From Pseudomonas sp. R-28-1W-6 (lineage in GTDB: Bacteria > Pseudomonadota > Gammaproteobacteria > Pseudomonadales > Pseudomonadaceae): 42,529 nucleotides of DNA. A model generated the notes under the pieces. It was not told where the DNA came from and ran no database searches. It saw only the letters and a program-made list of their open reading frames with translations. Both the position numbers and the translations under genes were made by a program. Positions 33,417 to 39,930 of this stretch are shown in pieces. Location: positions 117,576 to 160,104 of the forward strand of contig NZ_WELK01000008.1 of the NCBI RefSeq assembly GCF_009799925.1, written 5' to 3'. The stretch's first letter is position 1, and every line of letters starts with the position of its first letter.

Positions 33417-33622
33417 GCGCGCGCACCGCTGGACGGTATAGGGAGTGTCCTGTACGGACGACGGGGCAGGGACCTGCGCTCTGCAAGCCATCCTGCGCAC
33501 TGGCGCGGAGCCTGGGCAAGCGCAAGGAAGACGCCGCGGATCTACCGCCAAGTGGTCGTGTAAGGCAGGGGAGAAGCGTTTGCCTGTCCCCCCTGTTGGC
33601 GCCGTAAGCAAGAGCGAGTGGC

Positions 33623-33701
33623 GCCTAACGCTTGCGCCAAGGGGCCAGCCTTAGCCGCTCCCAGTGAGCGGAGCGAGCGATTCCGGGGCATTGTGTGTGG
33701 C
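33623..33701 (-). repeat. Degenerate attC, end of the acetyltransferase cassette
   Basis: One core (GCCTAAC, 33623-33629), AAGGGGCCAGCCTTAGCC and CCAGTGAGCGGAGCGAGCGATT match the array consensus. The opposite core is decayed (GTGTGTGGC where GTTAGGC is expected), so the site is probably weak or dead. Confidence 0.75.
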
Positions 33702-33756
33702 TTGGACGTGATACTGCGCGTGGGGAGCGTCAGGCGTAATGCTCGGCTAGAGGCAT

Positions 33757-34617
33757 TTACCCCAGCTCAAAAGTCGTTATGCCGTATATTTTCTCGAGTG
33801 GCAGTTGCGGGAATTCTTTTGTGTACATTCTTGCTGTTTCAAAGACCGCAGTCATCCCGGCTTTTTGAGCAAGATGGATGGCTTTTGGGTTCGGTTCCGG
33901 TACGTCCAGAAACACCTCGGAGCCTTCAGGTATTCGCGCCGTTAAAGCCAGGAATAGATCAAATGCCAGGTCGCTGTTCTCGGCATTCAGAGGGCCGATT
34001 TTGAATCCGTGCTCACAGGCGCGAATGGAGCCATAGCCAATGATTTTCGACTGTTCAATTATTGCTAGCGTGTGAGAGTTTTTGGGATCTATCCATTCTC
34101 TGAGGAAAATACTTCTCTGCTCAGGAAAGAAGGCTCGGTCGTATTCCTCGATTCCTTGAAAATTAATGTGTTTGGCTTCGACGACCGTGCTGACTGGAAT
34201 TTGTTGCCTTGTTGATTTCCCGGCGAACCTGATGTTTCTGTGGGCCAGTTTGAAGCCTGATTTTTTGTAATTGTCCTGCTGCGCCAAGACCCCGTCCAAG
34301 CCTATGTTCCTTCCCCTTAGGTTGGAGATGGCGGACTCCCATATTTTAAATCCGAAGCCATTGCCGCGAAATGCTTCATGCACGATGTACAGGCCAATAA
34401 AACCAAATGACTGCCCATATTTGACGGCGGATATCGTGGCTATCGGGGCTTCGTCATATTTACCGACAAGAAAGCCGGTTGCGTCTGCTGCATAAAATGC
34501 CGAGGCATCGTTAATCCCAGGGTTCCATCCCTCTTTGGCTGCCCAGGTTATTGCCGTATTTAGCTCATCCCGCGACATGACGGATATTGTGAACTTTGAA
34601 TTATCAATGGGCTTCAT
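33757..34617 (-). CDS. Cassette: two-domain GNAT acetyltransferase (YitH-like)
   Basis: A 286-residue acetyl-CoA-dependent acyltransferase with two GNAT-like halves. The first (about 10-135) includes the acetyl-CoA loop FIGLYIVHEAFRGNGFGFKIWE, with the RGNGFG pyrophosphate-binding motif near residue 85. The second is the Acetyltransf_18-type domain with GYGSIRACEHGFKIGPLNAE near 200 and a C-terminus ending YGITTFELG. This architecture is known from YitH/HolE-like proteins; the acceptor is unknown. It is the largest gene of the array, lies at its far (oldest) end, and is flanked by damaged attC sites, so it may be fixed in place. Base composition is clearly AT-richer than the host genes to the left. 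Confidence 0.87.
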   Translation of the reverse strand: MKPIDNSKFTISVMSRDELNTAITWAAKEGWNPGINDASAFYAADATGFLVGKYDEAPIATISAVKYGQSFGFIGLYIVHEAFRGNGFGFKIWESAISNLRGRNIGLDGVLAQQDNYKKSGFKLAHRNIRFAGKSTRQQIPVSTVVEAKHINFQGIEEYDRAFFPEQRSIFLREWIDPKNSHTLAIIEQSKIIGYGSIRACEHGFKIGPLNAENSDLAFDLFLALTARIPEGSEVFLDVPEPNPKAIHLAQKAGMTAVFETARMYTKEFPQLPLEKIYGITTFELG

Positions 34618-34666
34618 CGTGAAGTTACATCTGGATGGCTGAAATGTTCTGTGTTTTCGTTTTTAA

Positions 34667-34720
34667 GCATAAGCCAAGAGACGGAACTTAGCCCGTTCCA
34701 GCGAGTGAAGTGAGCATTGG
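34667..34720 (-). repeat. attC fragment (distal arm)
   Basis: GCATAAG, then ACGGAACTTAGCCCGTTCC and AGCGAGTGAAGTGAGCA, align with the central stem and arm of the site at 39314 (GGGCGGGCTTTAGCCCGTCCC, AGCGAGCAAAGCGAGC). The remaining arm is missing here and a matching end is found at 35110-35121. Confidence 0.6.
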
Positions 34721-35109
34721 CCTGCTCACGGTCAGCGCTCTGCAGGCGGCGGAGGGGGATGCCGGAGGCACCCTGCTTAACCCACGGCGCACGAGCGGTG
34801 CTGCGGGCGGTGAAACGCTGCCAGGCAGATACCCCGGAACGTCTGACGGCGGGGTAATCAGCAAGACGCGGAAGTTTTCCTGCGCTTGTGGTGAGAAGCG
34901 AGACTGTCGGAAAGGGTGAGTTCTGCAGCGGAGCAAGGCCTATAACCATCATGATCTGATAGATCGACTGAGCGCTGGGCCCCCGCTGCGCGAATTACAG
35001 AATGGCCAGGGCCTTGCGCCCAGCAAAGGCCGGATATACGCATGCAACCGCACCGCCGGCAGGAGCAGAGCAAAAGCTTTGCCCACTACTTGTGGGGAGG
35101 GTCCATATA

Positions 35110-35121
35110 CAATTGTTATGC
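35110..35121 (-). repeat. attC core remnant behind cassette gene 35123-35500
   Basis: CAATTGTTATGC matches the cassette-side end of intact sites (CCAATTGTTAG / CCATTTGTTATGC). The rest of that site is found only at 34667-34720. Confidence 0.6.
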
Positions 35122-35122
35122 C

Positions 35123-35500
35123 TTACTCACAGTACTTGCCATAGTGTCTCTCAAGAGCCTCCATGCTTAATGCGTGAGTGATTTTGCTTCCTTTGATGGA
35201 GTAAATAATGGGTTTGTTTATCCATTTTGGAAAGTCGGACTTTAAACTGCAGTATAGTGAGGTGGCTTTTTTGAATTCAGATTTGAATTTGCAAGAGTCC
35301 ATGTTTGGGCATGTGCAAGATTCTTTTGAGCTATTGCCTGCATTAATGCAGGCCATTACTTTTTCTGAGACAGCGTCCATGGCCAGATTTAGTTGATTTG
35401 CTCTATGGATCTCCTTTTCATTTTTAAGGGTAATAGGCTTGGCATGTAATGGTAGTGAAATAAATATAAGTAATAAAAGCAAGGCTGTATTGATTTTCAT
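35123..35500 (-). CDS. Cassette 15: exported Cys-rich protein, unknown
   Basis: An unrecognised 125-residue protein with a clear Sec signal peptide (MKINTALLLLLIFISLPLHA) and six Cys in the mature part (MACINA, SCTCPNMDSC, LYCSL, KYCE). Its organisation (helical, Cys-paired, small) resembles the LprI-like lysozyme-inhibitor class, but the motif is not convincing. An upstream in-frame ATG (35524) lies inside the core of the neighbouring attC (GTTATGC); the signal peptide favours 35500. Its own attC is interrupted. Confidence 0.7.
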   Translation of the reverse strand: MKINTALLLLLIFISLPLHAKPITLKNEKEIHRANQLNLAMDAVSEKVMACINAGNSSKESCTCPNMDSCKFKSEFKKATSLYCSLKSDFPKWINKPIIYSIKGSKITHALSMEALERHYGKYCE

Positions 35501-35520
35501 GGTTTTAACGACGTGTCTGT

Positions 35521-35596
35521 GCATAACGTTTGGCTAAGGGGCCGGCTATGCCGGTCCCGAGTGAGCGGAGCGAACGGCTTGAGCCAGTAGTTAGGC
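35521..35596 (-). repeat. attC of cassette 14
   Basis: 76 bp. Cores GCATAAC (35521-35527) and GTTAGGC (35590-35596), central stem GCCGGCTATGCCGG. Deviates from the consensus at several arm positions (TTGGCTAAG, GAGCCAGTAG). Confidence 0.93.
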
Positions 35597-35614
35597 TCGT
35601 TGCTGCAGGCTGGC

Positions 35615-35911
35615 TTATAAAAAGTCTTCATGCCCTTCTAGTTTTGGAGCTGAGTAAACACTAACTTTGTATTTATCTTGAAGCACACTGATGACTTGTT
35701 GAACGTGTGAGCCGTGCTCAGCGGACTTGACTTGATGCTTCATTGAGGAAAATGTATCTATAGCGACCTTGTTTTTCTCGATGTGTATCCAAAACCAAGA
35801 GTCAGCTTGCAGTCCATGCTCGACACTCTCGAAATGTTGAGATAGATACTGCTTTAGCTCCTCATGAAACTCCCAGTATTCTTCTGGGTACTCCATTTCG
35901 GCGAATATCAT
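35615..35911 (-). CDS. Cassette 14: small acidic cytoplasmic protein, unknown
   Basis: A 98-residue protein with no signal peptide and no membrane segment, rich in Glu and His. Its pattern (EELKQYLSQHFESVEHGLQADSWFWIHIEKNKVAIDTFSS) suggests a small alpha/beta fold of the kind often seen in immunity-like proteins, but I recognise no family. CAGGGA seven bases before the ATG supports the start. Single-gene cassette between attC sites 35521 and 35928. Confidence 0.72.
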   Translation of the reverse strand: MIFAEMEYPEEYWEFHEELKQYLSQHFESVEHGLQADSWFWIHIEKNKVAIDTFSSMKHQVKSAEHGSHVQQVISVLQDKYKVSVYSAPKLEGHEDFL

Positions 35912-35927
35912 CGATTTTCCCTGAAGG

Positions 35928-36003
35928 GCCTAACGATTAAGCTAAGGGGCCGCGGAACGCGGTCCCAGCGAACGAAGTGAGCGCTTTGAGCGCATTGTTA
36001 GCG
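35928..36003 (-). repeat. attC of cassette 13
   Basis: 76 bp. Cores GCCTAAC (35928-35934) and GTTAGCG (35997-36003). Central stem CCGCGGAACGCGG differs from the common version. Arm variant GATTAAGCTAAG / CTTTGAGCGCATT is shared with the site at 38198. Confidence 0.93.
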
Positions 36004-36564
36004 GCCACTTTCACCTAACCGTAAAAAACTTTCGTTAGAAAGTGGTTCGATGTTTTCAATGTGGTGTTCTGTGCAGTTATTGCCTGTACAGTATTCGGCA
36101 AGAATTAGTCCTGATTCGTCTTTGTAAAGACTCATTCTGGCAATCAACTCCATGTTGATTTTTTTAATAATTTCTCGATTTTTTGATGTAACACTGATTG
36201 ATGCATTTCTGCGTACGGGCTTTTCAGAGCCAACAGGGCCAATTTCGCGGTTCTGTTTGTCGTAGTTGATCGTTGCCTGAAACTCTCCACAACTGAAAGT
36301 GACTTGAGGGGAATCGTAATATCCGTACCATTCATTGAAGACATAAATATTATTTTCGCGCTCCAGCCGTTTAAGTAGTTGGACGTGTTTTGTCCAGTCA
36401 TAGTCTTCTGGCCAGATGGCTTGCCTTATGTTCCAGTAACTAATGCGATCGACTTCGAAGCTGGGGATTACTGTGGAGCAGTTGAATTTATAAAATTCAT
36501 AGCGCTCATCGGCTAAGGCTGAGTACGTGGACAAAATTAACAGTATTGCTGTTATGAGTCTCAT
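35998..36564 (-). CDS. Cassette 13: exported protein, unknown
   Basis: A 188-residue protein with a Sec signal peptide (MRLITAILLILSTYSALA). The mature part has Cys in FNCSTV, FSCGEF and YCTGNNC, probably paired, and a beta-rich middle (VTFSCGEFQATINYDK, ASISVTSKN). I do not recognise a family. GGGGAG four to nine bases before the ATG gives a good ribosome-binding site. The TAA stop lies within the core of its own attC (35997-36003). Confidence 0.75.
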   Translation of the reverse strand: MRLITAILLILSTYSALADERYEFYKFNCSTVIPSFEVDRISYWNIRQAIWPEDYDWTKHVQLLKRLERENNIYVFNEWYGYYDSPQVTFSCGEFQATINYDKQNREIGPVGSEKPVRRNASISVTSKNREIIKKINMELIARMSLYKDESGLILAEYCTGNNCTEHHIENIEPLSNESFLRLGESGR

Positions 36565-36579
36565 ATAACTCCCCGTGGC

Positions 36580-36655
36580 CGCTAACGTTTAGGTTAAGGG
36601 GCCGCGGCACGCGGTCCCAGTGAGCGAAACGAACGATTTGAACCGCTTGTTATGC
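36580..36655 (-). repeat. attC of cassette 12
   Basis: 76 bp. Cores CGCTAAC (36580-36586) and GTTATGC (36649-36655); central stem CCGCGGCACGCGG; arms TTTAGGTTAAG / ATTTGAACCGCTT. Confidence 0.93.
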
Positions 36656-37141
36656 TTATTTTCTATACATGTTAAGTTCGGAATATATTTTTTCTCTATT
36701 TTGTGATGGCTGATTCTTAATTAGGAACTCTGCTATCTCAAAGGAGTTTAACCCATTAAGATATTTTTTATGACTTGATATTTTTAGGTAGGGGTTCGCA
36801 CCTTTTTCCAAAAGTATTTTTGCCAAGTCTGGCTCATTATAAATAATTGAGGCAATCAGTGGGGTTGAGCCTATTTCGTCTGGTTCTTCAATGTTGCATC
36901 CGGACGATAAAGCAACATCAATTATCTTCAAGGCTTTGTCTTTTGGGAATCCTGGTTCGTGATACAGACCGGCCGCTAGTACGATAGTGGGTCCGATAAA
37001 TTTCCCATCTGTCAGATAACAGCCGGTTTTATCCGTGGTTCTTAGTCTTAGATTTATTTCGGTCTGAGCAAGTGCGTTGTTCCAGCCGTGAGAACTTAAT
37101 AAGCTAATCGTAATTAGAGTAAATAAAGTGGATTTCTTCAT
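36656..37141 (-). CDS. Cassette 12: exported ankyrin-repeat protein
   Basis: A 161-residue protein with a signal peptide (MKKSTLFTLITISLLSSHGWNNALAQ) and ankyrin-type helices in the second half. GSTPLIASIIYNEPDLAKILLEKGANPYLK, visible in parts from about residue 95, contains the diagnostic G-TPL-A and LL-KGANP elements; a weaker repeat precedes it (KALKIIDVALSSGCNIEEPD). Ankyrin repeats bind protein partners, so a periplasmic binding or inhibitor role is possible but unproven. AAGGA eight bases before the ATG at 37141 fixes the start. The frame also runs back through the upstream attC (giving GSSRSLRSLG), which is not real coding. Confidence 0.85.
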   Translation of the reverse strand: MKKSTLFTLITISLLSSHGWNNALAQTEINLRLRTTDKTGCYLTDGKFIGPTIVLAAGLYHEPGFPKDKALKIIDVALSSGCNIEEPDEIGSTPLIASIIYNEPDLAKILLEKGANPYLKISSHKKYLNGLNSFEIAEFLIKNQPSQNREKIYSELNMYRK

Positions 37142-37160
37142 GATGCGATCCTTGCACAGG

Positions 37161-37248
37161 GCATAACGTTTGGTTAAGGGACGTCCAAAAGCGTAGCTTT
37201 TGGACGTCCCGAGTGAGCGAAGCGAACGACTTGAACCAGTTGTTAGGC
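37161..37248 (-). repeat. attC of cassette 11, with extended perfect stem
   Basis: 88 bp, longer than its neighbours. Cores GCATAAC (37161-37167) and GTTAGGC (37242-37248). The centre is a perfect 15-bp stem, GGGACGTCCAAAAGC / GCTTTTGGACGTCCC, around GTA, replacing the usual 6-bp stem. Confidence 0.93.
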
Positions 37249-37607
37249 TAGCCGGTGCTGCCAGTGCAGGCGGCATAGCTTTTTGCAATGGTTGTTACTT
37301 GCTCTTTGGCGGTAAAGGTAGCAGGTGCATCATTGAAGATGCGGGACTCACACATTTCGCGATAGTTATTGAGCTTACTCATGCAGGCGCTAACGCTAGA
37401 ACCTCCGCTTTTTTGAAATTCGGCGTCATTGCAGAAGAATTCGGCCAACATGTTTGAGCCGGTTTTTACCTCTTGTAGAGTTACCTCTGTTGTCTCTACT
37501 TTTTTGAGTAGCGCCTGATAACTATCCACAGTGATATTTTCTACTGCATAGTTTGTGTATGCGTAGTAACCGCCGACAGCCAAGATTATGAGGATTATGT
37601 ATTTCAT
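37248..37607 (-). CDS. Cassette 11: membrane-anchored or exported small protein, unknown
   Basis: A 119-residue protein with one hydrophobic N-terminal segment (KYIILIILAVGGYYAYTNYAV), either an uncleaved anchor or a signal peptide. The rest is a mainly helical domain with four Cys (FFCND, SACMSK, EMCES, AACTG) likely forming two disulfides in the periplasm. No family recognised. AAGGAAG just before the ATG gives a strong ribosome-binding site. The TAG stop begins directly at the edge of its attC. Confidence 0.75.
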   Translation of the reverse strand: MKYIILIILAVGGYYAYTNYAVENITVDSYQALLKKVETTEVTLQEVKTGSNMLAEFFCNDAEFQKSGGSSVSACMSKLNNYREMCESRIFNDAPATFTAKEQVTTIAKSYAACTGSTG

Positions 37608-37647
37608 TTTCTTCCTTGAAGGTTGGGTGGATTGGATCTTGTTGTGA

Positions 37648-37724
37648 GCCTAACGTTTGGTTAAGGGGCCGGCTTTAGCCGGTCCCGAGTGAGCGAAGCG
37701 AGCGGCTTGAACCATTTGTTAGGC
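37648..37724 (-). repeat. attC of cassette 10
   Basis: 77 bp consensus site. Cores GCCTAAC (37648-37654) and GTTAGGC (37718-37724); central stem GCCGGCTTTAGCCGG. Confidence 0.95.
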
Positions 37725-37788
37725 TCGGGATGCTGGGCTGGATAGCCTAAAATTAAATTGCCAGCAGCACAGACCTTGGGTTGAAAAC

Positions 37789-38190
37789 TCAATTGCAGAA
37801 ATCCTGAGTTCTGCATGCGATTTTCCTTAAATATTCGATTCGCTTCCGAAGCTCTTCTTTTTTGCAAGACGAACTGAACGTCGACACCCAAGCACTTGAG
37901 CCGCCTTCTAGCCCACCTTCTAGTGCGCAATTTTCTTGGACATAAACTAGCCAGGCGCGCTGCGATTTCCGTAACTGTTCTTGTTGTTTTCTCGGGTCTG
38001 ACTCATCGTGCACAGGTAAAGAATTTAGCGCGTAGGGGTAAATACGATTGAGTTCTTTGTCTAATCGGTTTAACTCTTCAAGCTGACATTGATCCTGCTC
38101 GGTATGTGATTGGGCCCTCGACATACAGTCTTTCTCGTCTGCTACTGTGCTGCTACTGGCTAGTACAAGAATCAAGAGTATTCGCTTCAT
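37789..38190 (-). CDS. Cassette 10: LprI-like (DUF1311) exported protein
   Basis: A 133-residue protein with signal peptide MKRILLILVLASSSTVA. The domain typical of LprI/DUF1311 proteins follows: an early DCMSRA..HTEQDQCQLEELNRLDKELNRIYPYAL block and a later LRKSQRAWLVYVQENCALEGG block, with paired Cys and the sQraW motif. LprI-type proteins are Cys-bridged periplasmic or surface proteins, some inhibiting lysozyme. The upstream core TTAGGC supplies an AGG eight bases before the ATG. About 64 bases of non-coding DNA separate the stop from its attC. Confidence 0.87.
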   Translation of the reverse strand: MKRILLILVLASSSTVADEKDCMSRAQSHTEQDQCQLEELNRLDKELNRIYPYALNSLPVHDESDPRKQQEQLRKSQRAWLVYVQENCALEGGLEGGSSAWVSTFSSSCKKEELRKRIEYLRKIACRTQDFCN

Positions 38191-38197
38191 GCTTAAA

Positions 38198-38273
38198 GCC
38201 TAACGATTAAGCTAAGGGGCCGGCTTCGCCGGTCCCAGCGAGTGAAACGAGCGATTTGAGCGCATTGTTAGGT
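38198..38273 (-). repeat. attC of cassette 9
   Basis: 76 bp. Cores GCCTAAC (38198-38204) and GTTAGGT (38267-38273); central stem GCCGGCTTCGCCGG; arm variant GATTAAGCTAAG / ATTTGAGCGCATT. Confidence 0.93.
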
Positions 38274-38615
38274 GTGTTTTTCTTCGTGTTTGGCAATGTA
38301 TTGCTCCAGATTTTCATTGACCTCGCTTTGCGAATCTTCTTGGTCTAACCGTAAGCGAATAACATATTCAGATGATTCTTGATTGAATAGCAAGGTTAAG
38401 CCTGCATCGTAAGGGAAAAAATTATAACCGAGAAACTCAATGACAGTTCCGACATTGTGGATTTTGTAGTCATAGTCTTGAAATTGCTTGGAGATAATAT
38501 ATGTTTTCCCTTTTGTAAGGTGTTGATATGTTGGCTTGAAGTTTTCTAAATGCTCAGAAGATTCAATATTTTTAATGCTATTTTTTGAAAATAGGCTAAG
38601 AAGCTTACTGAGCAT
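38268..38615 (-). CDS. Cassette 9: small protein, possibly DUF3601-like
   Basis: A 115-residue cytoplasmic protein. The central segment HLTKGKTYIISKQFQDYD...GTVIEFLGYNFFPYDAGLTLLF has the look of DUF3601 proteins (Gly-Lys-x-Tyr start, PYDxGL-L turn), but I am not certain. The C-terminus is charged and helical. The ATG at 38615 is preferred; a GTG at 38627 lies at the core of the neighbouring attC and would add four residues. The TAA stop is inside its own attC core. Confidence 0.7.
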   Translation of the reverse strand: MLSKLLSLFSKNSIKNIESSEHLENFKPTYQHLTKGKTYIISKQFQDYDYKIHNVGTVIEFLGYNFFPYDAGLTLLFNQESSEYVIRLRLDQEDSQSEVNENLEQYIAKHEEKHT

Positions 38616-38625
38616 AACTAAAGAC

Positions 38626-38703
38626 ACCTAACGTTTGGTTAAGGGGCCGGCTTTAGCCGGTCCTGCAGTGAGCGAAGCGAACGACTTGAACCAGTTGTTA
38701 GGC
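38626..38703 (-). repeat. attC of cassette 8
   Basis: 78 bp. Cores ACCTAAC (38626-38632) and GTTAGGC (38697-38703); central stem GCCGGCTTTAGCCGG; a small insertion is seen in one arm (TCCTGCAGTGAGC). Confidence 0.94.
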
Positions 38704-38952
38704 TTTTTTAGGAGTCCAGTTTGACACATATGGCTTTACTCCGGATTTCTCTAGGCGACGTTGGATCTCGAACATAACCTCATTCTCTGTGTTGCCACCG
38801 GCTGACAGGCGGGTGAACTCAGATGGAGTGATTTCATCCTCTCTCCAAGCCTCTTGATGAGCCCCTGCATCATATCGAACGAGGTATCGTCCTTCGCGAA
38901 TAACGACCTCGATACCTTGAGTGTTTAGACTTCCGTAGACGACTTTTTCCAT
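38698..38952 (-). CDS. Cassette 8: small cytoplasmic protein, unknown
   Basis: An 84-residue soluble protein without signal or membrane segments. It starts with a short beta-hairpin pattern (VVYGSLNTQGIEVVIREGRYLVRYDAGAHQE) and has a helical second half (SEFTRLSAGGNTENEVMFEIQRRL). Not recognised. The ATG is only five bases from the AGG of the upstream attC core (TTAGGC), which probably serves as its ribosome-binding site. The TAA stop falls inside its own attC core, so both gene ends abut recombination cores. Confidence 0.72.
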   Translation of the reverse strand: MEKVVYGSLNTQGIEVVIREGRYLVRYDAGAHQEAWREDEITPSEFTRLSAGGNTENEVMFEIQRRLEKSGVKPYVSNWTPKKA

Positions 38953-38956
38953 ATGA

Positions 38957-39032
38957 GCCTAACGTTTGGTTAAGGGGCCGCGGAACGCGGTCCCGAGCGA
39001 GCGAAGCGAGCGGCTTGAACCAGTTGTTAGGC
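38957..39032 (-). repeat. attC of cassette 7
   Basis: 76 bp. Cores GCCTAAC (38957-38963) and GTTAGGC (39026-39032); central stem CCGCGGAACGCGG. Confidence 0.95.
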
Positions 39033-39313
39033 AGAGGACTTCGAGCCGGGCGCAGGCGATGAATACCGCACTGTGGCCAACCCGCCAGGGCCTTGCAAGC
39101 AACTGATTCGTTTTTGCTGGGTACTCACTCATGCGAGCTGTCCGGCCCGATACGGCGTTGCAGGTAGAAGACCTTGGCGCGGTGTGTGGGCGAGAGCCAA
39201 GCAGAAGGCGCGGATTGGGTGCCAACCGGCCGCGCGATGCGCCGGAAGTAAGTTTGATGTTGTGGCTAACTGACGCAACTTCCATGTTGGCACCGATATT
39301 AAAAGTGACTGAC
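39033..39313 (-). other. Cassette 7: no convincing gene
   Basis: About 280 bases between two good attC sites. One minus-strand frame (start ATG at 39285) stays open only by running through the attC and has Arg/Ser-rich translation; two plus-strand frames of 62 and 66 codons have no ribosome-binding sites. Base composition is more GC-rich than the other cassettes. It may be a gene-less cassette carrying an RNA or promoter, or a decayed one. Confidence 0.5.
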
Positions 39314-39389
39314 GCCTAACGTTTGGTTAAGGGGCGGGCTTTAGCCCGTCCCAGCGAGCAAAGCGAGCGATTTGAACCACTAGTTAGAC
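39314..39389 (-). repeat. attC of cassette 6
   Basis: 76 bp. Cores GCCTAAC (39314-39320) and GTTAGAC (39383-39389); central stem GGGCGGGCTTTAGCCCGTCCC. Confidence 0.95.
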
Positions 39390-39821
39390 TTCTGCACTAT
39401 CTTCGCTGGAAGGTAGAGGGCTCCAGCCTTTGAATTTGATTACTCGTTTTGTAACTTTCCTGCCTTCACCAGCCAAACCTAATGTCAGAGATTCTTTTTC
39501 TGCTTTTAGACCTGCGTTAGCCTTTCCGGAAGTGTCGTAGTATTCCTCTATTTCAACTTCCTCTGATGAGGCTATACGTTGAGCAATTGAGATTTCTTGT
39601 GCTACACGAGCTTGGTGAGCTTGAAAGTCCATGACGATTTGTTGTTTTCTAGCCTCGGCCTCAAGTGATTCCAGGCTTTTATTTTCAGCTTCTTTTATAT
39701 CGTCTTGTGAAGCGGCAAGTGCTGCAGCGATTGCTGCTACAGGACCAACTAAAAAACCTCCTGGGATAAACATAGTTGCGGCTGCGCTGCCTGCGATTCC
39801 TGCTGCTTTTTTTATATCCAT
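39384..39821 (-). CDS. Cassette 6: membrane-associated protein with coiled coil, unknown
   Basis: A 145-residue protein. The N-terminus MDIKKAAGIAGSAAATMF is followed by a Gly/Ala-rich hydrophobic stretch (IPGGFLVGPVAAIAAALAAS, about 19-38) resembling a glycine-zipper membrane segment. A charged helical region (DDIKEAENKSLESLEAEARKQQ) likely forms a coiled coil, and a short basic/aromatic tail follows (KRVIKFKGWSPLPSS). No family recognised. The start at 39821 is favoured over a GTG at 39836. The TAA stop is inside its own attC core. Confidence 0.72.
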   Translation of the reverse strand: MDIKKAAGIAGSAAATMFIPGGFLVGPVAAIAAALAASQDDIKEAENKSLESLEAEARKQQIVMDFQAHQARVAQEISIAQRIASSEEVEIEEYYDTSGKANAGLKAEKESLTLGLAGEGRKVTKRVIKFKGWSPLPSSEDSAEV

Positions 39822-39853
39822 TTTCCGGGATCTCACATTAAATTATTGAAGAG

Positions 39854-39930
39854 GTCTAACGTTTGGTTAAGGGGCTGGCTTTAGCCAGTCCCGAGTGAGC
39901 GAAGCGAGCGACTTGAACCACTTGTTAGGC
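39854..39930 (-). repeat. attC of cassette 5, partly coding
   Basis: 77 bp. Cores GTCTAAC (39854-39860) and GTTAGGC (39924-39930); central stem GCTGGCTTTAGCCAG. The cassette gene has no stop before the site and continues through most of it, ending at 39867. Confidence 0.95.

Larger units (their letters stand above)
33340..33756. other. Eroded distal end of the integron
   Basis: 417 bases with no credible gene between the dioxygenase and the acetyltransferase cassette. It contains two damaged attC sites (33369-33416 and 33623-33701) with about 200 bases of gene-less DNA between them, best read as a decayed cassette. This is the boundary between host chromosome and cassette array. Confidence 0.6.
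34618..35122. other. Gene-less region containing a split attC
   Basis: About 500 bases without a convincing gene. It holds one arm of a degenerate attC (34667-34720), then about 390 bases of GC-rich DNA unlike the neighbouring cassettes, then the other attC core and flank (CAATTGTTATGCC, ending at 35122). Overlapping open frames on both strands have no ribosome-binding sites or recognisable translation. Confidence 0.55.

Noticed and set aside
37661..37930. 89-codon minus-strand frame ending in attC 37648
   Set aside because: Overlaps the well-supported LprI-like gene in another frame; its end is only the open attC frame.
38959..39285. 108-codon frame in cassette 7
   Set aside because: Stays open mainly by reading through the attC; composition untypical and no ribosome-binding site.
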